A stretch of DNA of 64,000 nt from Hymenobacter cellulosilyticus (GCF_022919215.1 NZ_CP095046.1:4330501-4394500); one strand, 5' to 3'. Positions 28,814 to 40,400 are shown, counted from the stretch's first letter. Notes: generated by a model not told the origin, from the letters alone. Program-made: numbers and translations.

Positions 28814-28821
28814 CAAAACTA
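28814..28821 (-). promoter_or_regulatory. Candidate -7 box (TAGTTTTG) of the nitrate assimilation operon
   Basis: On the minus strand the site reads TAGTTTTG, matching TAnnTTTG. There is no clear -33 TTG at 19-21 bases. Upstream, 28835-28980 is markedly AT-rich compared with the rest of the window, as expected of a regulated promoter; no known operator was recognised. Confidence 0.45.
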
Positions 28822-29015
28822 CACACCCTTCAAATTTTACAGTCCTTTCAGCTGCATTCATACAAGTATAGCCAAATACACTCTTAATCAAAAGGTATGT
28901 ATCAATATATTTTATATCATTTTAGAAAATACACCCCAAATCCTAAGGTCATATCTACACAATCAATGATTTTATCTTTCACCCGCCATAAGATAATTCA
29001 AGGGTATAGCAGACG

Positions 29016-29057
29016 CAGCAAGGCCCCGTAGAGACGCTGCTCCACGGGGCCTTGCTG
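29016..29057. repeat. Perfect 14-bp inverted repeat, probable transcript end hairpin
   Basis: CAGCAAGGCCCCGT (29016-29029) and its exact reverse complement (29044-29057) enclose a 14-base loop. It lies 24 bases past the ADP-ribosylglycohydrolase stop codon. No U-tract follows on either strand, so it may be a repeat-type hairpin that stabilises the mRNA end rather than a classical terminator. Confidence 0.7.
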
Positions 29058-29080
29058 TATCCGTAACCGATTCTTGTTCT

Positions 29081-30022
29081 TTAAAAAAGCAGCCGGTCAG
29101 CCAGGGCCTCGATTTCGGCTCGCTGCACCAGCCCCTGTCGCCACTCAGCCGGGATTTGGTCGGCGCCAAAATACAGCCCGGCCAACCCACCAGCTACGGC
29201 CCCCGTCGTGTCGGCATCGTCGCCGAGGTTGACAGCCGTAAGTACCGTATCCGCATACGACTTCCCGCGCAACAAGCACCACAGCCCCGCCTCCAGCGTG
29301 TGCACCACGTAGCCCGACGACTGGATGTCAGCTTCCGGAATCAAAGCCAACTGCTCATCGAGCACTCGGGCGTAGCGGTCTACTTCCTTGGCCAGCTTAG
29401 GCAGCAGGCCCAAGGGTACCTCCCGTAGCAGCCGCTGGTGCGCCTGGGCCGGACTTAGGCCCTGTAACAGCCCCCAGGCCATTTCCAGGTAGAGGTAGCA
29501 GCCCAGCGTGGAGCGGTAATGGCCGTGGGTGAGGCTGCACACGCGGTGCGTAAGGCGCTGCCGCTCGGCGGCGTCGGCTTGCTGCCAGAGCGGATGAAAC
29601 ACCAGGGGCAAAATGCGCATTAAGGCCCCGTTGCCATTATCAAACTCCCGGGTGCCACCGGCCTTTTCGGGAGCTATGCCTTCCCGCAGGCGAAAAATAG
29701 CCTCGCGCGTAGCTATACCTACATCGAACACCTGGCCGTGGGGCGTCCAGTAGCCCATATCCAGCCAGTTGATAAAGCGGCGGCTCAGGTCCTGCACGTC
29801 GATGGCATAGGCTCCCACGTGGGTCAGGGAAGCCGCCAGGCAGAACGTTAGGGAGGCATCATCCGACCAGGTGCCGACGGGCTGGTTATGCGTGCCATAG
29901 GCCCGCATGCTGACCACCGGGTCGAGGCGGCGCCGACTGCGGCCTTCAAATTCTACGGGCACGCCCAAAGCATCCCCCACGGCTAATCCGAGCAAGGCTC
30001 CCCGGCACTGAGCAATAGTCAT
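29081..30022 (-). CDS. ADP-ribosylglycohydrolase family protein
   Basis: A 313-residue all-helical enzyme of the DraG/ARH family, which removes ADP-ribose from protein or nucleotide targets using two Mg ions. The metal-binding motifs are present: GLAVGDALGVPVEF (residues 11-24), GTWSDDASLT (about 50-59) and the C-terminal NLGDDADTTGAVAGGLAGLYFG (about 266-287). The target is unknown: DraG acts on dinitrogenase reductase, but no nitrogen-fixation gene is present here and most homologues act elsewhere. It starts 11 bases downstream of the zinc-peptidase gene on the same strand, so the two are probably co-transcribed. Confidence 0.9.
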   Translation of the reverse strand: MTIAQCRGALLGLAVGDALGVPVEFEGRSRRRLDPVVSMRAYGTHNQPVGTWSDDASLTFCLAASLTHVGAYAIDVQDLSRRFINWLDMGYWTPHGQVFDVGIATREAIFRLREGIAPEKAGGTREFDNGNGALMRILPLVFHPLWQQADAAERQRLTHRVCSLTHGHYRSTLGCYLYLEMAWGLLQGLSPAQAHQRLLREVPLGLLPKLAKEVDRYARVLDEQLALIPEADIQSSGYVVHTLEAGLWCLLRGKSYADTVLTAVNLGDDADTTGAVAGGLAGLYFGADQIPAEWRQGLVQRAEIEALADRLLF

Positions 30023-30033
30023 AGCAGCAATTT

Positions 30034-31134
30034 TTACTGCAAAGTAGGCTGAACCGGGGAAAGCTGGGGCTGATGGCAGACCCGGTGCACAAAGTCGAGC
30101 TTGCGGCGCACATCGGGGTTAATGATAAAGGGGTACGGGTCGGGCAGGCCCATACTGCGGTTCAGGCTGTTCAGGGCAAAGGTGAGCGGCACCCACAAAT
30201 CCAGTATCGTGTCGAGCTTGTCGAGGTGGTAAGGGTCCAGGCAGATGTCGGCGCTCATCTGGGCACTGGCCGGCGCCACGCCGGGGTTTATTTCCAGGCC
30301 GAAGGCGTGCGCCGTTTCCAGCGTATCCACAATATGCAGGTAGTGCGCCCAGGTTTCGGCCCAGTCTTCCCAGGGGTGGGTAGTGGCATACTCGCTGATG
30401 AAGTGCTCCTGCCAGTCGGTGGGCGCGCCTTGGTCGTAGTGCACCTTCAGCGCTTCGCCATAGTCCTGCCGGTCGTCGCCAAAGAGTTGCCGAAACTCCT
30501 CCAGCCAGGCCGTATTGTCCACGAGCCGGTCCCAATAGTAGTGGCCTACTTCGTGGCGAAAATGGCCCAGCACGGTGCGGTACACTTCGTGCATAGCCTT
30601 GCGGGCCATTTCGCGCTCTATATCGTCGGCCTCGGCAATGTTGATGGTAATCAACCCGTTGTCGTGCCCGGTCATTACCTTCTGGCCGCCTTCTTCCGGC
30701 TTGTCGGCTAAGAAGTCGAAGGCCAGGCCGGTATCGGGGTTTTCCGTTTTGCTGACCAGCGGCAGGCCCAGGCGGAGCAGAGTATACACCAGCCGGTGCT
30801 TAGCCTTTTCCAGGGTCAGCCACCGCTGTCGGTGCTCGGGCTTGCTGAGCTTGGGAATGGTGCTGTTCAGGGCGCAGGCCCGGCAGAATTCCTCGGGGCT
30901 GGCCGCGGGCACCAGCCAGTTGCAGGCCTGCTCGGCGTGGTTGGCGCAGTAGCGGTAGGTTTGCTGCTGTTGCTGCGGGTTGCCGACTTGCTGAAAGGAC
31001 TGGTCCGCGTGCTCCTGCAGGGCCACGATGCGCAACTGGGTCGGATCGAAGCCCAGCGGGTACTGGCACTGCTCGCACCGGTCGTTTTCAAAATAGACGA
31101 GTTGCTGGCAGTGGGTGCACTTAAAGAGTTTCAT
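30034..31134 (-). CDS. Putative zinc-binding metallopeptidase (COG4307 family)
   Basis: A 366-residue protein with an N-terminal zinc ribbon (CTHCQQLVYFENDRCEQC), a second cysteine cluster (YCANHAEQACNWL, FCRAC), a Gln-rich linker (NPQQQQQTY), and a gluzincin-like site HEVGHYYWDRL at about residue 194, with a downstream EDWAETWAHYLHI helix likely giving the third ligand. No proteolytic activity has been shown for the family, as far as I know. Genes of this type commonly sit with the ATP-grasp/alpha-E/transglutaminase trio, and here it is divergent from exactly that trio, with a 490-base gap. Confidence 0.82.
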   Translation of the reverse strand: MKLFKCTHCQQLVYFENDRCEQCQYPLGFDPTQLRIVALQEHADQSFQQVGNPQQQQQTYRYCANHAEQACNWLVPAASPEEFCRACALNSTIPKLSKPEHRQRWLTLEKAKHRLVYTLLRLGLPLVSKTENPDTGLAFDFLADKPEEGGQKVMTGHDNGLITINIAEADDIEREMARKAMHEVYRTVLGHFRHEVGHYYWDRLVDNTAWLEEFRQLFGDDRQDYGEALKVHYDQGAPTDWQEHFISEYATTHPWEDWAETWAHYLHIVDTLETAHAFGLEINPGVAPASAQMSADICLDPYHLDKLDTILDLWVPLTFALNSLNRSMGLPDPYPFIINPDVRRKLDFVHRVCHQPQLSPVQPTLQ

Positions 31135-31623
31135 AGCGGACAGGAATGCAAGAGTAAGTTGCCTACTTCGAACGGGCGACTGTCTGATTGGTTGGGGTTT
31201 GCTGACTACCCTACCGCTTCCCGGCTCATACAGAAGCTTTTGATAATAAAAAACTTGCTATAATTACATTTTATACCACACAATCCCTAGCCACCCTGCC
31301 TACGTCCTCGACGGTGCTACCCCGCCTACACCCTGACGCAGCCCAGCCGACCCGACCAGTCCAAAACGCCCTTACTGCCCAGCTAGCCGGTTTACCATAA
31401 GCTCAACCATAGCAGCGACTTTCTAGTAACTGGCCTTTTACCCAACGTAAACTTACGGATTGAGAATGAGGGGCCAAGCAGCAAAACCATTGCCATTATT
31501 ATAAAAGTACAACATTACCCAAAATTCGTACGTAAGTACCAGCCTTACCGCGGAGTGGCAGTTGTAATTGCCCGGAGCCTGGCTCCCGGCCCCGTGTTGG
31601 CGCCGCCCGCTTGCCGTAGACTA
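31135..31623. other. Divergent intergenic region between zinc peptidase and ATP-grasp genes
   Basis: About 489 bases. It holds AT-rich patches near 31235-31280 and 31495-31530 that could be the two divergent promoters, but no exact TAnnTTTG box or terminator was found. The open frame that runs upstream of 31624 from a GTG at 31555 shows no family similarity. Confidence 0.5.
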
Positions 31624-33071
31624 ATGAAAGAAACTTCCTTATTACACGCCTACCAGGAACAGCCCGGGGTGTGGGACGAAATGTTTCACGCCAACCAGAT
31701 TCGGCCCGAATACCAGCACTTTGTGTCGGCCATCGAAAACCTGCCGGGCTCGGAAATGACCCGCAAGGATGAGCTGGCCAAAAAGCTCTTCATGAGCCAG
31801 GGCATCACCTTTACGGTGTACAGCAGCGGAGAAGGCATTGAGAAAATCTTTCCCTTCGACATCATTCCGCGCATCATTCAGCACCAGGAGTGGAAGCACA
31901 TTGAGGCCGGCATCAAGCAGCGGCTGCTGGCGTTGAACATCTTTCTCAAAGACGTGTACCACCAGCAGTTCATCATCAAGGACGGGCTGATTCCGGCTGC
32001 CCTGGTGTACTCCTGCCCCCAGTTTCTGCGGGAGATGATGAACGTGCAGGTGCCCTACGACATCTACACCCACGTGGCCGGCGTGGACCTGATCCGGGAC
32101 GCGGACGGGCAGTTCTACGTGCTGGAAGACAACCTGCGCACCCCCTCGGGCGTGTCGTACATGCTCGAAAACCGCAGCATTACCTCGCGCATCTACCCCG
32201 ACTTGCTGCCCAAGAACAACGTGCTGCCCGTGCGCGACTACCCCGACCTGCTGCTGCGCAACCTGCAGGCCCTGGGCAACCGCCACATCAGCGACCCGAC
32301 GGTGGTGCTACTCTCCCCGGGCATTTACAACTCGGCCTATTTTGAACACACCACCCTGGCCCGCCTCATGGGCATCGAGCTGGTGGAAGGCCGGGACCTG
32401 ATTGTGCACAACCACCACGTGTTCATGAAAACCACCAAGGGCCTGAAGCAGGTGGACGTGATTTACCGGCGCGTGGACGACGAGTTTCTGGACCCACTGG
32501 TGTTCCGGCCCGACAGCGCCCTGGGCGTGCCCGGCATCTATGCGGCTTACCGCAAGGGCAACGTGGCCATCGTCAATGCCATGGGCAACGGCGTGGCCGA
32601 CGACAAGGCCGTGTACTCCTACGTGCCCGACATGATTCGCTACTACCTGAACGAGGAGCCGATTCTCAAGACGGTGCCGACCTACCAGATGAGCAACCCC
32701 GACCAGCGCCAGATGGTGTTTGAGCGCATGGACAAGATGGTCATTAAGCGTACCAACGAGTCGGGGGCTACGGCATGCTCATTGGCAGCAGCGCCACCGA
32801 GGAGCAGATGCAGGCTTTCCGCCAGGCCATTCTGGATGACCCCCGCTCCTTTATTGCCCAGCCCATCATCAGTTTGTCGTCGACGCCCTGCTACCTGAAC
32901 GGCGTGCTCCAGCCCCGCCGCGTGGATCTGCGACCCTACGCCCTTTATGGCCCCGGCGGCATCGACATCGTGCCCGGCGGCCTCACGCGCGTGGCGTTGC
33001 AGGAAGGCTCCCTGGTAGTAAACTCCTCGCAGGGCGGCGGCAGCAAAGACACCTGGGTGCTGGGCGAGTAG
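31624..33071 (+). CDS. Circularly permuted ATP-grasp type 2 protein (COG2308), frameshifted
   Basis: About 483 residues when one G is restored in the GGGGG at 32763-32767. The first frame gives the N-terminal part: FMSQGITFTVYSSGEGIEKIFPFD, RLLALNIFLKDVYHQQ, DLIRDADGQFYVLEDNLRTPSG and VDVIYRRVDDEFLDP, all typical of the permuted ATP-grasp family. The second frame continues GYGMLIGS and ends with LRPYALYG, GGLTRVALQEGS and SSQGGGSKDTWVL. The family is predicted to form amide or peptide-like bonds with ATP, but its product is unknown. I chose ATG 31624 (MKETSLLHAY). First gene of a three-gene operon with the alpha-E and transglutaminase genes. Confidence 0.88.
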
Positions 33072-33155
33072 CGCCAATGCTGCACCGGTTCCGGTAGACA
33101 TTTCGCCTTTTTCTTCCTCCCTACTTCCCTATCCCACCCTTTCTTTTCTTCCCGG

Positions 33156-34091
33156 ATGCTAAGCCGCGTTGCTGATACAATTTACTGGCTGGCCCGCTAC
33201 ATGGAACGCACCCAGGCCATGCTGCAGGTTATCCGTACTCATTACCAGGCCTCCCAGGACAGCCTGCAGGACTTCAGCTGGCGCCCCTTGCTTTACAGCT
33301 ACGGCGACCTGAGCCTGGACGACATAGCCGCCGCTGAGCGCGACACCACCCGGGTACTCGACCACCTCATTCTGGATCGGGAAAACGGAGCCTCGGTGTA
33401 TAATAACGTGTATCAGGCCCGCGAAAATGCCCGCGCTGCCCAGGACCACATTGCCCGGGAAGTGTGGCAGTGCCTGAACGACTTTTACCACACCATGCGC
33501 GACGCCGAAGTAGCCCAGCAGCTGCGCCACGGCGACCCGCTCTCGGCCATCGACGGGCTGATGCGCAACTGCCTGGTGTTTGCCGGGGCCATCAAAAGCG
33601 CCATGCCCCGCGACGAAAGCTACAGCTACCTAGCCCTGGGCAAGCTGCTGGAACGGGCCCTGCAAACCACCGACACCCTGCGCGTGAAGTGGGCCGGCGT
33701 GGCCACCGAGCTGCAGTACGCGCCCGAAGCGCCCGAGCTGCGCTACCTGCTGCACGCCCTGTTTGGCCACGACCTCTACCTGAAAACCTACCGCGGCCAC
33801 TTCAAGCCCGACAGCGTGCTGCAGTTCGTGCTGCACAACTGCACCTACACCCACTCCCTGATTGCGTGCCTGAACCAGCTGAGTCGCTATTTTGAGCAGC
33901 TCCAGCCCAACAGTCTGCCCGAAAGCTACGAGAAGCTGAACTTCCTGATCGGACGGCTGGCTAACCTGGTCAAGTACCGGCACGTGGAGGCCGCCAACCC
34001 GGAAACTCTCAACGAGTTTTTGCTGGAAACCCGCCAGGAGCTGCTGGGCATAGCCGGCGCCTTTGGCAAATATTATTTCGGACGAAGCTAA
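33156..34091 (+). CDS. Alpha-E domain-containing protein (COG2307)
   Basis: A 311-residue, entirely helical cytosolic protein. It begins MLSRVADTIYWLARYMERTQ, the hallmark opening of the alpha-E family, and has the conserved NAREAARA-like block (here ENARAAQDHIAREVWQCLND, about residue 90), SYSYLALGKLLERA and a late SLIACLNQLSRYF. The role is unknown; members nearly always accompany the permuted ATP-grasp protein and a transglutaminase, sometimes as fusions, so it is thought to be part of the same complex or pathway. Gaps of 84 bases to the upstream gene and 11 to the downstream gene. Confidence 0.92.
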   Translation: MLSRVADTIYWLARYMERTQAMLQVIRTHYQASQDSLQDFSWRPLLYSYGDLSLDDIAAAERDTTRVLDHLILDRENGASVYNNVYQARENARAAQDHIAREVWQCLNDFYHTMRDAEVAQQLRHGDPLSAIDGLMRNCLVFAGAIKSAMPRDESYSYLALGKLLERALQTTDTLRVKWAGVATELQYAPEAPELRYLLHALFGHDLYLKTYRGHFKPDSVLQFVLHNCTYTHSLIACLNQLSRYFEQLQPNSLPESYEKLNFLIGRLANLVKYRHVEAANPETLNEFLLETRQELLGIAGAFGKYYFGRS

Positions 34092-34102
34092 CTCTGCCTC
34101 GG

Positions 34103-35088
34103 ATGCCTGCCTATACCATCAAGCACATTACGCGCTACACCTACGCGGCCGAGGTCATCGACTGCGCCAACCAGATCATGCTCTACCCCGTGGAGGATGA
34201 GCGCCTCGACGTCGAAAGCCACGACATCACCATTTCCCACGATGCGGGCCTGGTGCAGGAATCGAACATCGACACCTTCGTGGATTATTTCGGTAACACA
34301 GTGGGCGTCTTCACGGTGCTGCAGCCCCATACCGTGCTCGTGATTACCTCCACCAAGGACGTGGTAACCCATCCCATCCAGTTTCCGATGGACGAGCAGC
34401 CGGCCGAGCAGCAGTGGCAACACCTGCGCGGGCTGCGGCACGAGGTCGGCTTTATCGACTTTCTGACCCAGGAAGCCTTGGCCTCCTGCCACGACATGAA
34501 AGCCACGCTCAGTCAGCACGTGAACTTGGCCGAGAAGCCCCTGAAAAACGCGCTGGTACTCTCCGAATACGTGTTCGACAACTTCCACTACCAGCAGGGC
34601 GTGACCAACGTGGAAACGCCGGCCGAGGAAATCTGGCGCCTCAAGGCCGGTGTCTGCCAGGACTTTGCCCACATTCTGCTGGAAATGCTGCGGATGTTTG
34701 GCATTCCGGCCCGCTACGTGAGCGGCTACGTGTGCCCCAAAACCGAGGGCGTGCGCGGGGCCGGGGCCACCCACGCCTGGGTCGAGGCCTACATACCCGA
34801 CTACGGCTGGCTGGGCCTGGACCCGACCAACAACTGCATCGTCAACGACGGGCACGTGCGCCTGGCCATCGGCCGTAATTTCTCGGATTGTACCCCGTGA
34901 AAGGCACCTACAAAGGCACCGGCTCGCACCGGCTGGACGTGACAGTGCATATCGAGAACGGCAAATCCGACGAGCCCCAACCCGAGCTCTACCACACCCC
35001 CAGCTACAGCTACGAGGTCAAAGACGCGGCCCAGCCCCAGAACTCCTACCGCCGCTTCCTGGAAATGCAGCAACAGCAGCAACAGTAG
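34103..35088 (+). CDS. Transglutaminase-family protein with BTLCP-type N-terminus, frameshifted
   Basis: About 328 residues if one C is restored at CCCC 34893-34896. Residues 1-90 are the bacterial transglutaminase-like N-terminal beta domain (IKHITRYTYAAEVIDCANQIML). The catalytic triad of the papain-like fold is visible: Cys in LKAGVCQDFAHILLEMLR, His in GAGATHAWVEAYIPDYGW and Asp in LGLDPTNN. The family either cleaves amides or forms isopeptides. The break falls after the catalytic core (NFSDCTP); the other frame adds VKGTYKGTGSHRLDVTVHI and a Gln-rich tail (EMQQQQQQ). Third gene of the ATP-grasp operon. Confidence 0.88.
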
Positions 35089-35148
35089 CAGCGGACCGCC
35101 TACATGATTGTGTGACCCGCCGGCAGAACATATTCATGGCCCGTCGCC

Positions 35149-35156
35149 TACCTTTG
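35149..35156 (+). promoter_or_regulatory. -7 box (TACCTTTG) immediately before a start codon
   Basis: An exact TAnnTTTG match ending four bases before the ATG at 35161. The same box-CCGC-start layout occurs at 58940. Transcription would begin at or next to the start codon, giving a leaderless mRNA. No -33 TTG at the usual distance. Confidence 0.5.
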
Positions 35157-35160
35157 CCGC

Positions 35161-35469
35161 ATGAACGATGCTGCCCCGCTTTCCGCCTCCAAGAAATGTC
35201 CCCACTGTGGTTTCTGGTCGCCGTGGCAGCAGAAAGTAGACGACACCTGCCAGCGGTGCGGGCAACTGCTGGATCCGGTGCGCAACCGCAGCGAGCAAGC
35301 CCGCGAAGACAAGGCCAATGAGCCCTTGCCGCAGTTCATGCTCATTGAGATAAAGCCCGAGGACAAGGGCGCGGTGCGGTTTTTCAAGCAGATCATCCGG
35401 AGTGGGCAGGTGGCGTTTGCCGCTACCATCTCCTTTATTCTGTGGTTTCTCACGCTGGCGGCCGGTTAA
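35161..35469 (+). CDS. Small zinc-ribbon, tail-anchored membrane protein
   Basis: A 102-residue protein with an N-terminal zinc ribbon (CPHCGFWSPW at about 13 and CQRCGQLLD at about 30), a charged linker rich in Glu, Lys and Asp, and one C-terminal membrane helix (VAFAATISFILWFLTLAA). The family is unknown to me. Its stop codon TAA is followed at once by the ATG of the next gene, so the two should be translationally coupled. The upstream TACCTTTG box supports the start chosen. Confidence 0.7.
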   Translation: MNDAAPLSASKKCPHCGFWSPWQQKVDDTCQRCGQLLDPVRNRSEQAREDKANEPLPQFMLIEIKPEDKGAVRFFKQIIRSGQVAFAATISFILWFLTLAAG

Positions 35470-35837
35470 ATGGCCCTGCCCCGCGAACTGCGCAACCCGG
35501 CTTTCTGGCTGCCCCTGGGCCTGTACCTGCTCTATTACGCCAACAGCCACTTTCTGCACTGGCCGGTACCGCCGCTCATAGCCTCTTACTTTTCCGACCT
35601 GCTGGCCATGCCCGTCATTCTGACCCTGGCCTTGGCCGTGCAGCGGCGCTGGGTGCAGCGCACCCCGGCCTTTACCCTGCCTGATTCCTGGCTGCTGGGG
35701 CCTTGCTTTACGTGTCGGTCTGGTTTGAGCTGGTCATGCCCTGGCTGTCGGGCCGCTTTTTCGGCGACCCGCTCGATGTGGCGGCCTATGCCGTCGGCAC
35801 GCTGTTTTTCCGGCAGCTGCTGAACCGCCCGGCTTAA
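35470..35837 (+). CDS. Small multi-pass membrane protein, frameshifted
   Basis: About 122 residues with one G restored at GGGG 35697-35700. The first frame reads through two or three hydrophobic helices (FWLPLGLYLLYYANSHFL; SYFSDLLAMPVILTLALAV) and then runs into a Cys/Ser-rich artefact. The other frame continues ALLYVSVWFELVMPWLSG and ends FFRQLLNRPA at a TAA. The pattern resembles short Bacteroidota proteins that databases sometimes label magnesium citrate secondary transporter, a name I would not trust for so small a protein. It abuts the preceding zinc-ribbon gene with no gap. Confidence 0.6.
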
Positions 35838-35939
35838 GAAGGCGGGAATCTTCTCCCGGGCAGTGCTCGTACAAGCGGGCTTGGAACCGACCCGGGCCTT
35901 GACCGGGCCGATTCCGGATTGTGAATTTAACTCAAGAGC

Positions 35940-36767
35940 ATGTTTTCTGATCTGCAGCGCGTTCTGAACACCTACTGGCAACAGTTTCTCTACATTTCTC
36001 CCAAGCTTCTTATTGCCTTTATCGTGCTGGTGCTGGCCATTTTTGTGGCCAACCGCCTGAGTGGACTAATTGGCGGCAAACTGCGGGCCAAGGCCCACGA
36101 CCCGCTGATGGCCGACTTTCTGACGCGCTTCAGCAAGTGGGCCCTGATTCTGGCCGGCGCCGTGCTGGCCATGGAAGTTGTGGGCCTCTACGCCATTGTG
36201 GGTGGCCTGGTAGCCGGGGCGGGCCTGTCGGCTTTTATCGTGGGCTTTGCGCTCAAGGACATTGCTGAAAACTTCCTGGCCGGGGTGGTGCTGGCCTTCA
36301 ACCGACCCTTCCGTATTCACGACACGGTGCAAATCAAAGACCTGGTGGGCAAGGTGGAAGACCTCAGCCTGCGCGTCACCCTGATTAAAACCTTCGACGG
36401 CAAGCACATCTTTCTGCCCAACGCCATGGTGCTGCGGGAGCCCCTCATCAACTTTACCCGCGACGGATACATCCGCCAGGACTTTCTGGTCACCATTGAA
36501 TACGGCGCCGAAGGTTCTAGCCAGGAAGCCAGTGACTTGCTGCTCAACTACGTGCGCTCCAATAAGGATGTGGACGAGAAAGAGCCGCACACGCCCTATG
36601 TCATCCTGGAAAAAGCCACGCCTACCACGGCCGACCTGCGCGCCTACTTTTGGACCTTTTCCGAAGATTACCGGCGCGGTACGCTGGAACTGAAAAGTGC
36701 GCTCATGCGCGGTGTTAAAGGCGGCCTGACCCGGGAAGGCTACACCGTAGCCAACGTGGTGCAGTAG
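35940..36767 (+). CDS. Small-conductance mechanosensitive channel, MscS family
   Basis: A 275-residue inner-membrane protein. Two N-terminal helices are followed by a pore-lining TM3 with the Gly/Ala pattern GGLVAGAGLSAFIVGFALKDIAENFLAGV (about residues 82-110), then the beta domain (AFNRPFRIHDTVQIKDLVGKVEDLSLRVTLIKTFDG) and a C-terminal alpha/beta domain. This is the minimal three-helix MscS layout, about the size of E. coli MscS. It opens under membrane tension to release solutes in osmotic down-shock. The ClC channel gene 111 bases downstream on the same strand may be linked to ion homeostasis. Confidence 0.93.
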   Translation: MFSDLQRVLNTYWQQFLYISPKLLIAFIVLVLAIFVANRLSGLIGGKLRAKAHDPLMADFLTRFSKWALILAGAVLAMEVVGLYAIVGGLVAGAGLSAFIVGFALKDIAENFLAGVVLAFNRPFRIHDTVQIKDLVGKVEDLSLRVTLIKTFDGKHIFLPNAMVLREPLINFTRDGYIRQDFLVTIEYGAEGSSQEASDLLLNYVRSNKDVDEKEPHTPYVILEKATPTTADLRAYFWTFSEDYRRGTLELKSALMRGVKGGLTREGYTVANVVQ

Positions 36768-36878
36768 TTTTTTCGGGGAATGCCGGGCGGGCTACACCCG
36801 TTTTTCACTATCATGCGTTGAGATACTGCAGCTGAGCGGCGGCATGCTCGGCCTTCTTCCGCTCCGCCTTCCCTGCCG

Positions 36879-38657
<1,779 letters not shown>

Positions 38658-38715
38658 ACAGTCACGTCGCCTCATAGTCTGCTCAACACAGTCTAAAACC
38701 CTGATGCACAACGCG

Positions 38716-38881
38716 TGTCATTGCGAGGAAGCATGACGAAGCAATCCGTCCTCTGCTAGTGACCAACGCCCTTTTACTAGAAAGCCTTTTACTCCATGTG
38801 GTAGTAAAGGGCTTTTCACTTTAGAAAACTCAGCACATTTCAGAGGACGGATTGCTTCGCATTGCATGCAAGGACTTAGTC
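38716..38881. repeat. Inverted-repeat element, copy 2 (GTCATTGCGAGG/GAAGCAATCC type)
   Basis: A 19-base perfect inverted repeat (38737-38755 and 38841-38859; CGAAGCAATCCGTCCTCTG) bounds about 85 bases that contain a second, inner hairpin (AAAGCCTTTTACT / AGTAAAGGGCTTT). The left arm starts with TGTCATTGCGAGGA. It has the same two-hairpin plan as copies at 15572 and 58721 but different arm sequence. The remaining bases up to 39147 show nothing recognisable. Confidence 0.8.
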
Positions 38882-39147
38882 CTTAGGTCACAGGCATTTA
38901 GCTAGTACTCGCCAGATCAGGTGCTTTGCAGGCGAACAGCAAACCAACCATTATAAGGACGCCGGTGAGCAGAATGGTCACAAAGAGCCGGCCGCCTGAC
39001 GTAGGGCAATCAGCTCAGCTTTACGGCGCTTCGGCAGGCCATCTGGTGGGGCTTCTGTCAGCCTGGCTAGCTGCTTCGGCCGAAAGTAGCCCCTTCGCCA
39101 AGCAGAACTAGGGCAGCACACAGCTGCTCGTTGTACCTTGCGGCTGC

Positions 39148-40391
39148 ATGGCACCTATTTCTACTGCGCCTTTTATTGCTGTGGTCGGCGGCGGACCAGC
39201 GGGCTTGCTTTCCGCCCAGCGCTTGGCCGAGGCCGGCTACTCCGTCACCGTTTTCGAAGCCCAGCCTACCGTAGGCCGTAAGTTTCTGGTGGCCGGGCAC
39301 GGGGGCTTCAACCTGACTAATGCTGAGCCGCTACCCACTTTTACCCAGCGCTATGGCAGCAGGCAGACGGAATTCGGACGCTTCCTAGACCACTTCACGC
39401 CCACCGACCTGCGCCAGTGGCTCAGCAGTTTGGGCATCGAAACCTTCGTGGGCACCAGTGGCCGGATATTTCCCCTTGAAGCCCACAAGCCGGCTCAGGT
39501 GCTGCGGGCTTGGTTACAGCATTTGCAAACGCTGGGCGTGCAGCTGCACGTGCGCCACCGCTGGCTGGGCTTTACGCCCGAACGGGCGCTGCGCCTGCGC
39601 GACGAATCCACTGGCCAGGAATTCAGGGTGCAGCCTGCCGCCACAGTGCTGGCCCTGGGCGGGGCTAGTTGGGCTAAAACTGGCTCCGATGGGCAGTGGC
39701 CCGCTCTGCTCAGGCCCTGGGGCGTCGAAACCGTGCCGTTTGCACCCTCCAACTGCGGCGCGGAAGTAGCCTGGTCGGAATTTTTCCGGGCCAAAGTAGG
39801 CCGCGCGCCGCTGAAGAATATTGCCCTAGAATGTGGCGGGCAAACCGTGCGCGGGGAGTTGCTACTCACCGAGTACGGGGTGGAGGGCACCCCGGTCTAT
39901 GCTCTGACACCACCTCTGCGCGCCGCCCTGCAGGCATCGGCACCGGCCAACCTCTTCCTCAACCTCAAGCCGGACCTAACGGCCGAGCAGCTTCAGCAAA
40001 AGATGCAGGCGCCCCGCAATGGCAAGTCATTGGCCGTTTACCTGGAAAAAACGCTGCGTCTGGGCCCGCCCGTTCCCACGCTGCTGCGGGAGCTGGCGCC
40101 GGCGGAGGCGGGTACTTCGCCGGCGGCCCTAGCCTCGCTGCTGCAGCGGCTGCCCATTCCCGTCACCGGCCTGCGCCCCTGGACGAAGCCATTTCCACCG
40201 CCGGCGGCGTGGCCTGGCCGGAAGTAGACGAGCATCTGATGCTGCAGCGGCTGCCGGGCGTATTTGTGGCCGGCGAAATGCTGGACTGGGAAGCCCCCAC
40301 CGGGGGCTACCTGCTGCAGGGTTGCCTGAGCACCGGGGCCTGGGTGGCACGCGGAGTGCAGCAGTGGCTGGGTAGCAGCGCCCCGGCGTAG
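39148..40391 (+). CDS. HI0933/TIGR03862-type NAD(P)/FAD-dependent oxidoreductase, frameshifted
   Basis: About 414 residues with one C restored at CCCC 40176-40179. The N-terminal Rossmann motif is [20 protein letters not shown], followed by [23 protein letters not shown], the HI0933-group signature. The frame breaks after PIPVTGLRP; the other frame adds [37 protein letters not shown], the conserved C-terminal FAD-binding end, and stops at 40391. The group resembles BaiN/RdsA flavoproteins; the substrate is unknown. The window's first bases encode the end of another HI0933 protein, from a different subgroup (NFQ versus YLL after GG). Confidence 0.85.
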
Positions 40392-40400
40392 AGCAAATCC

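Noticed and set aside
31555..31623. GTG-initiated N-terminal extension of the ATP-grasp protein
   Set aside because: The 23 added residues (Pro/Ala-rich) are not family-like; the ATG at 31624 gives the normal MKE-type start.
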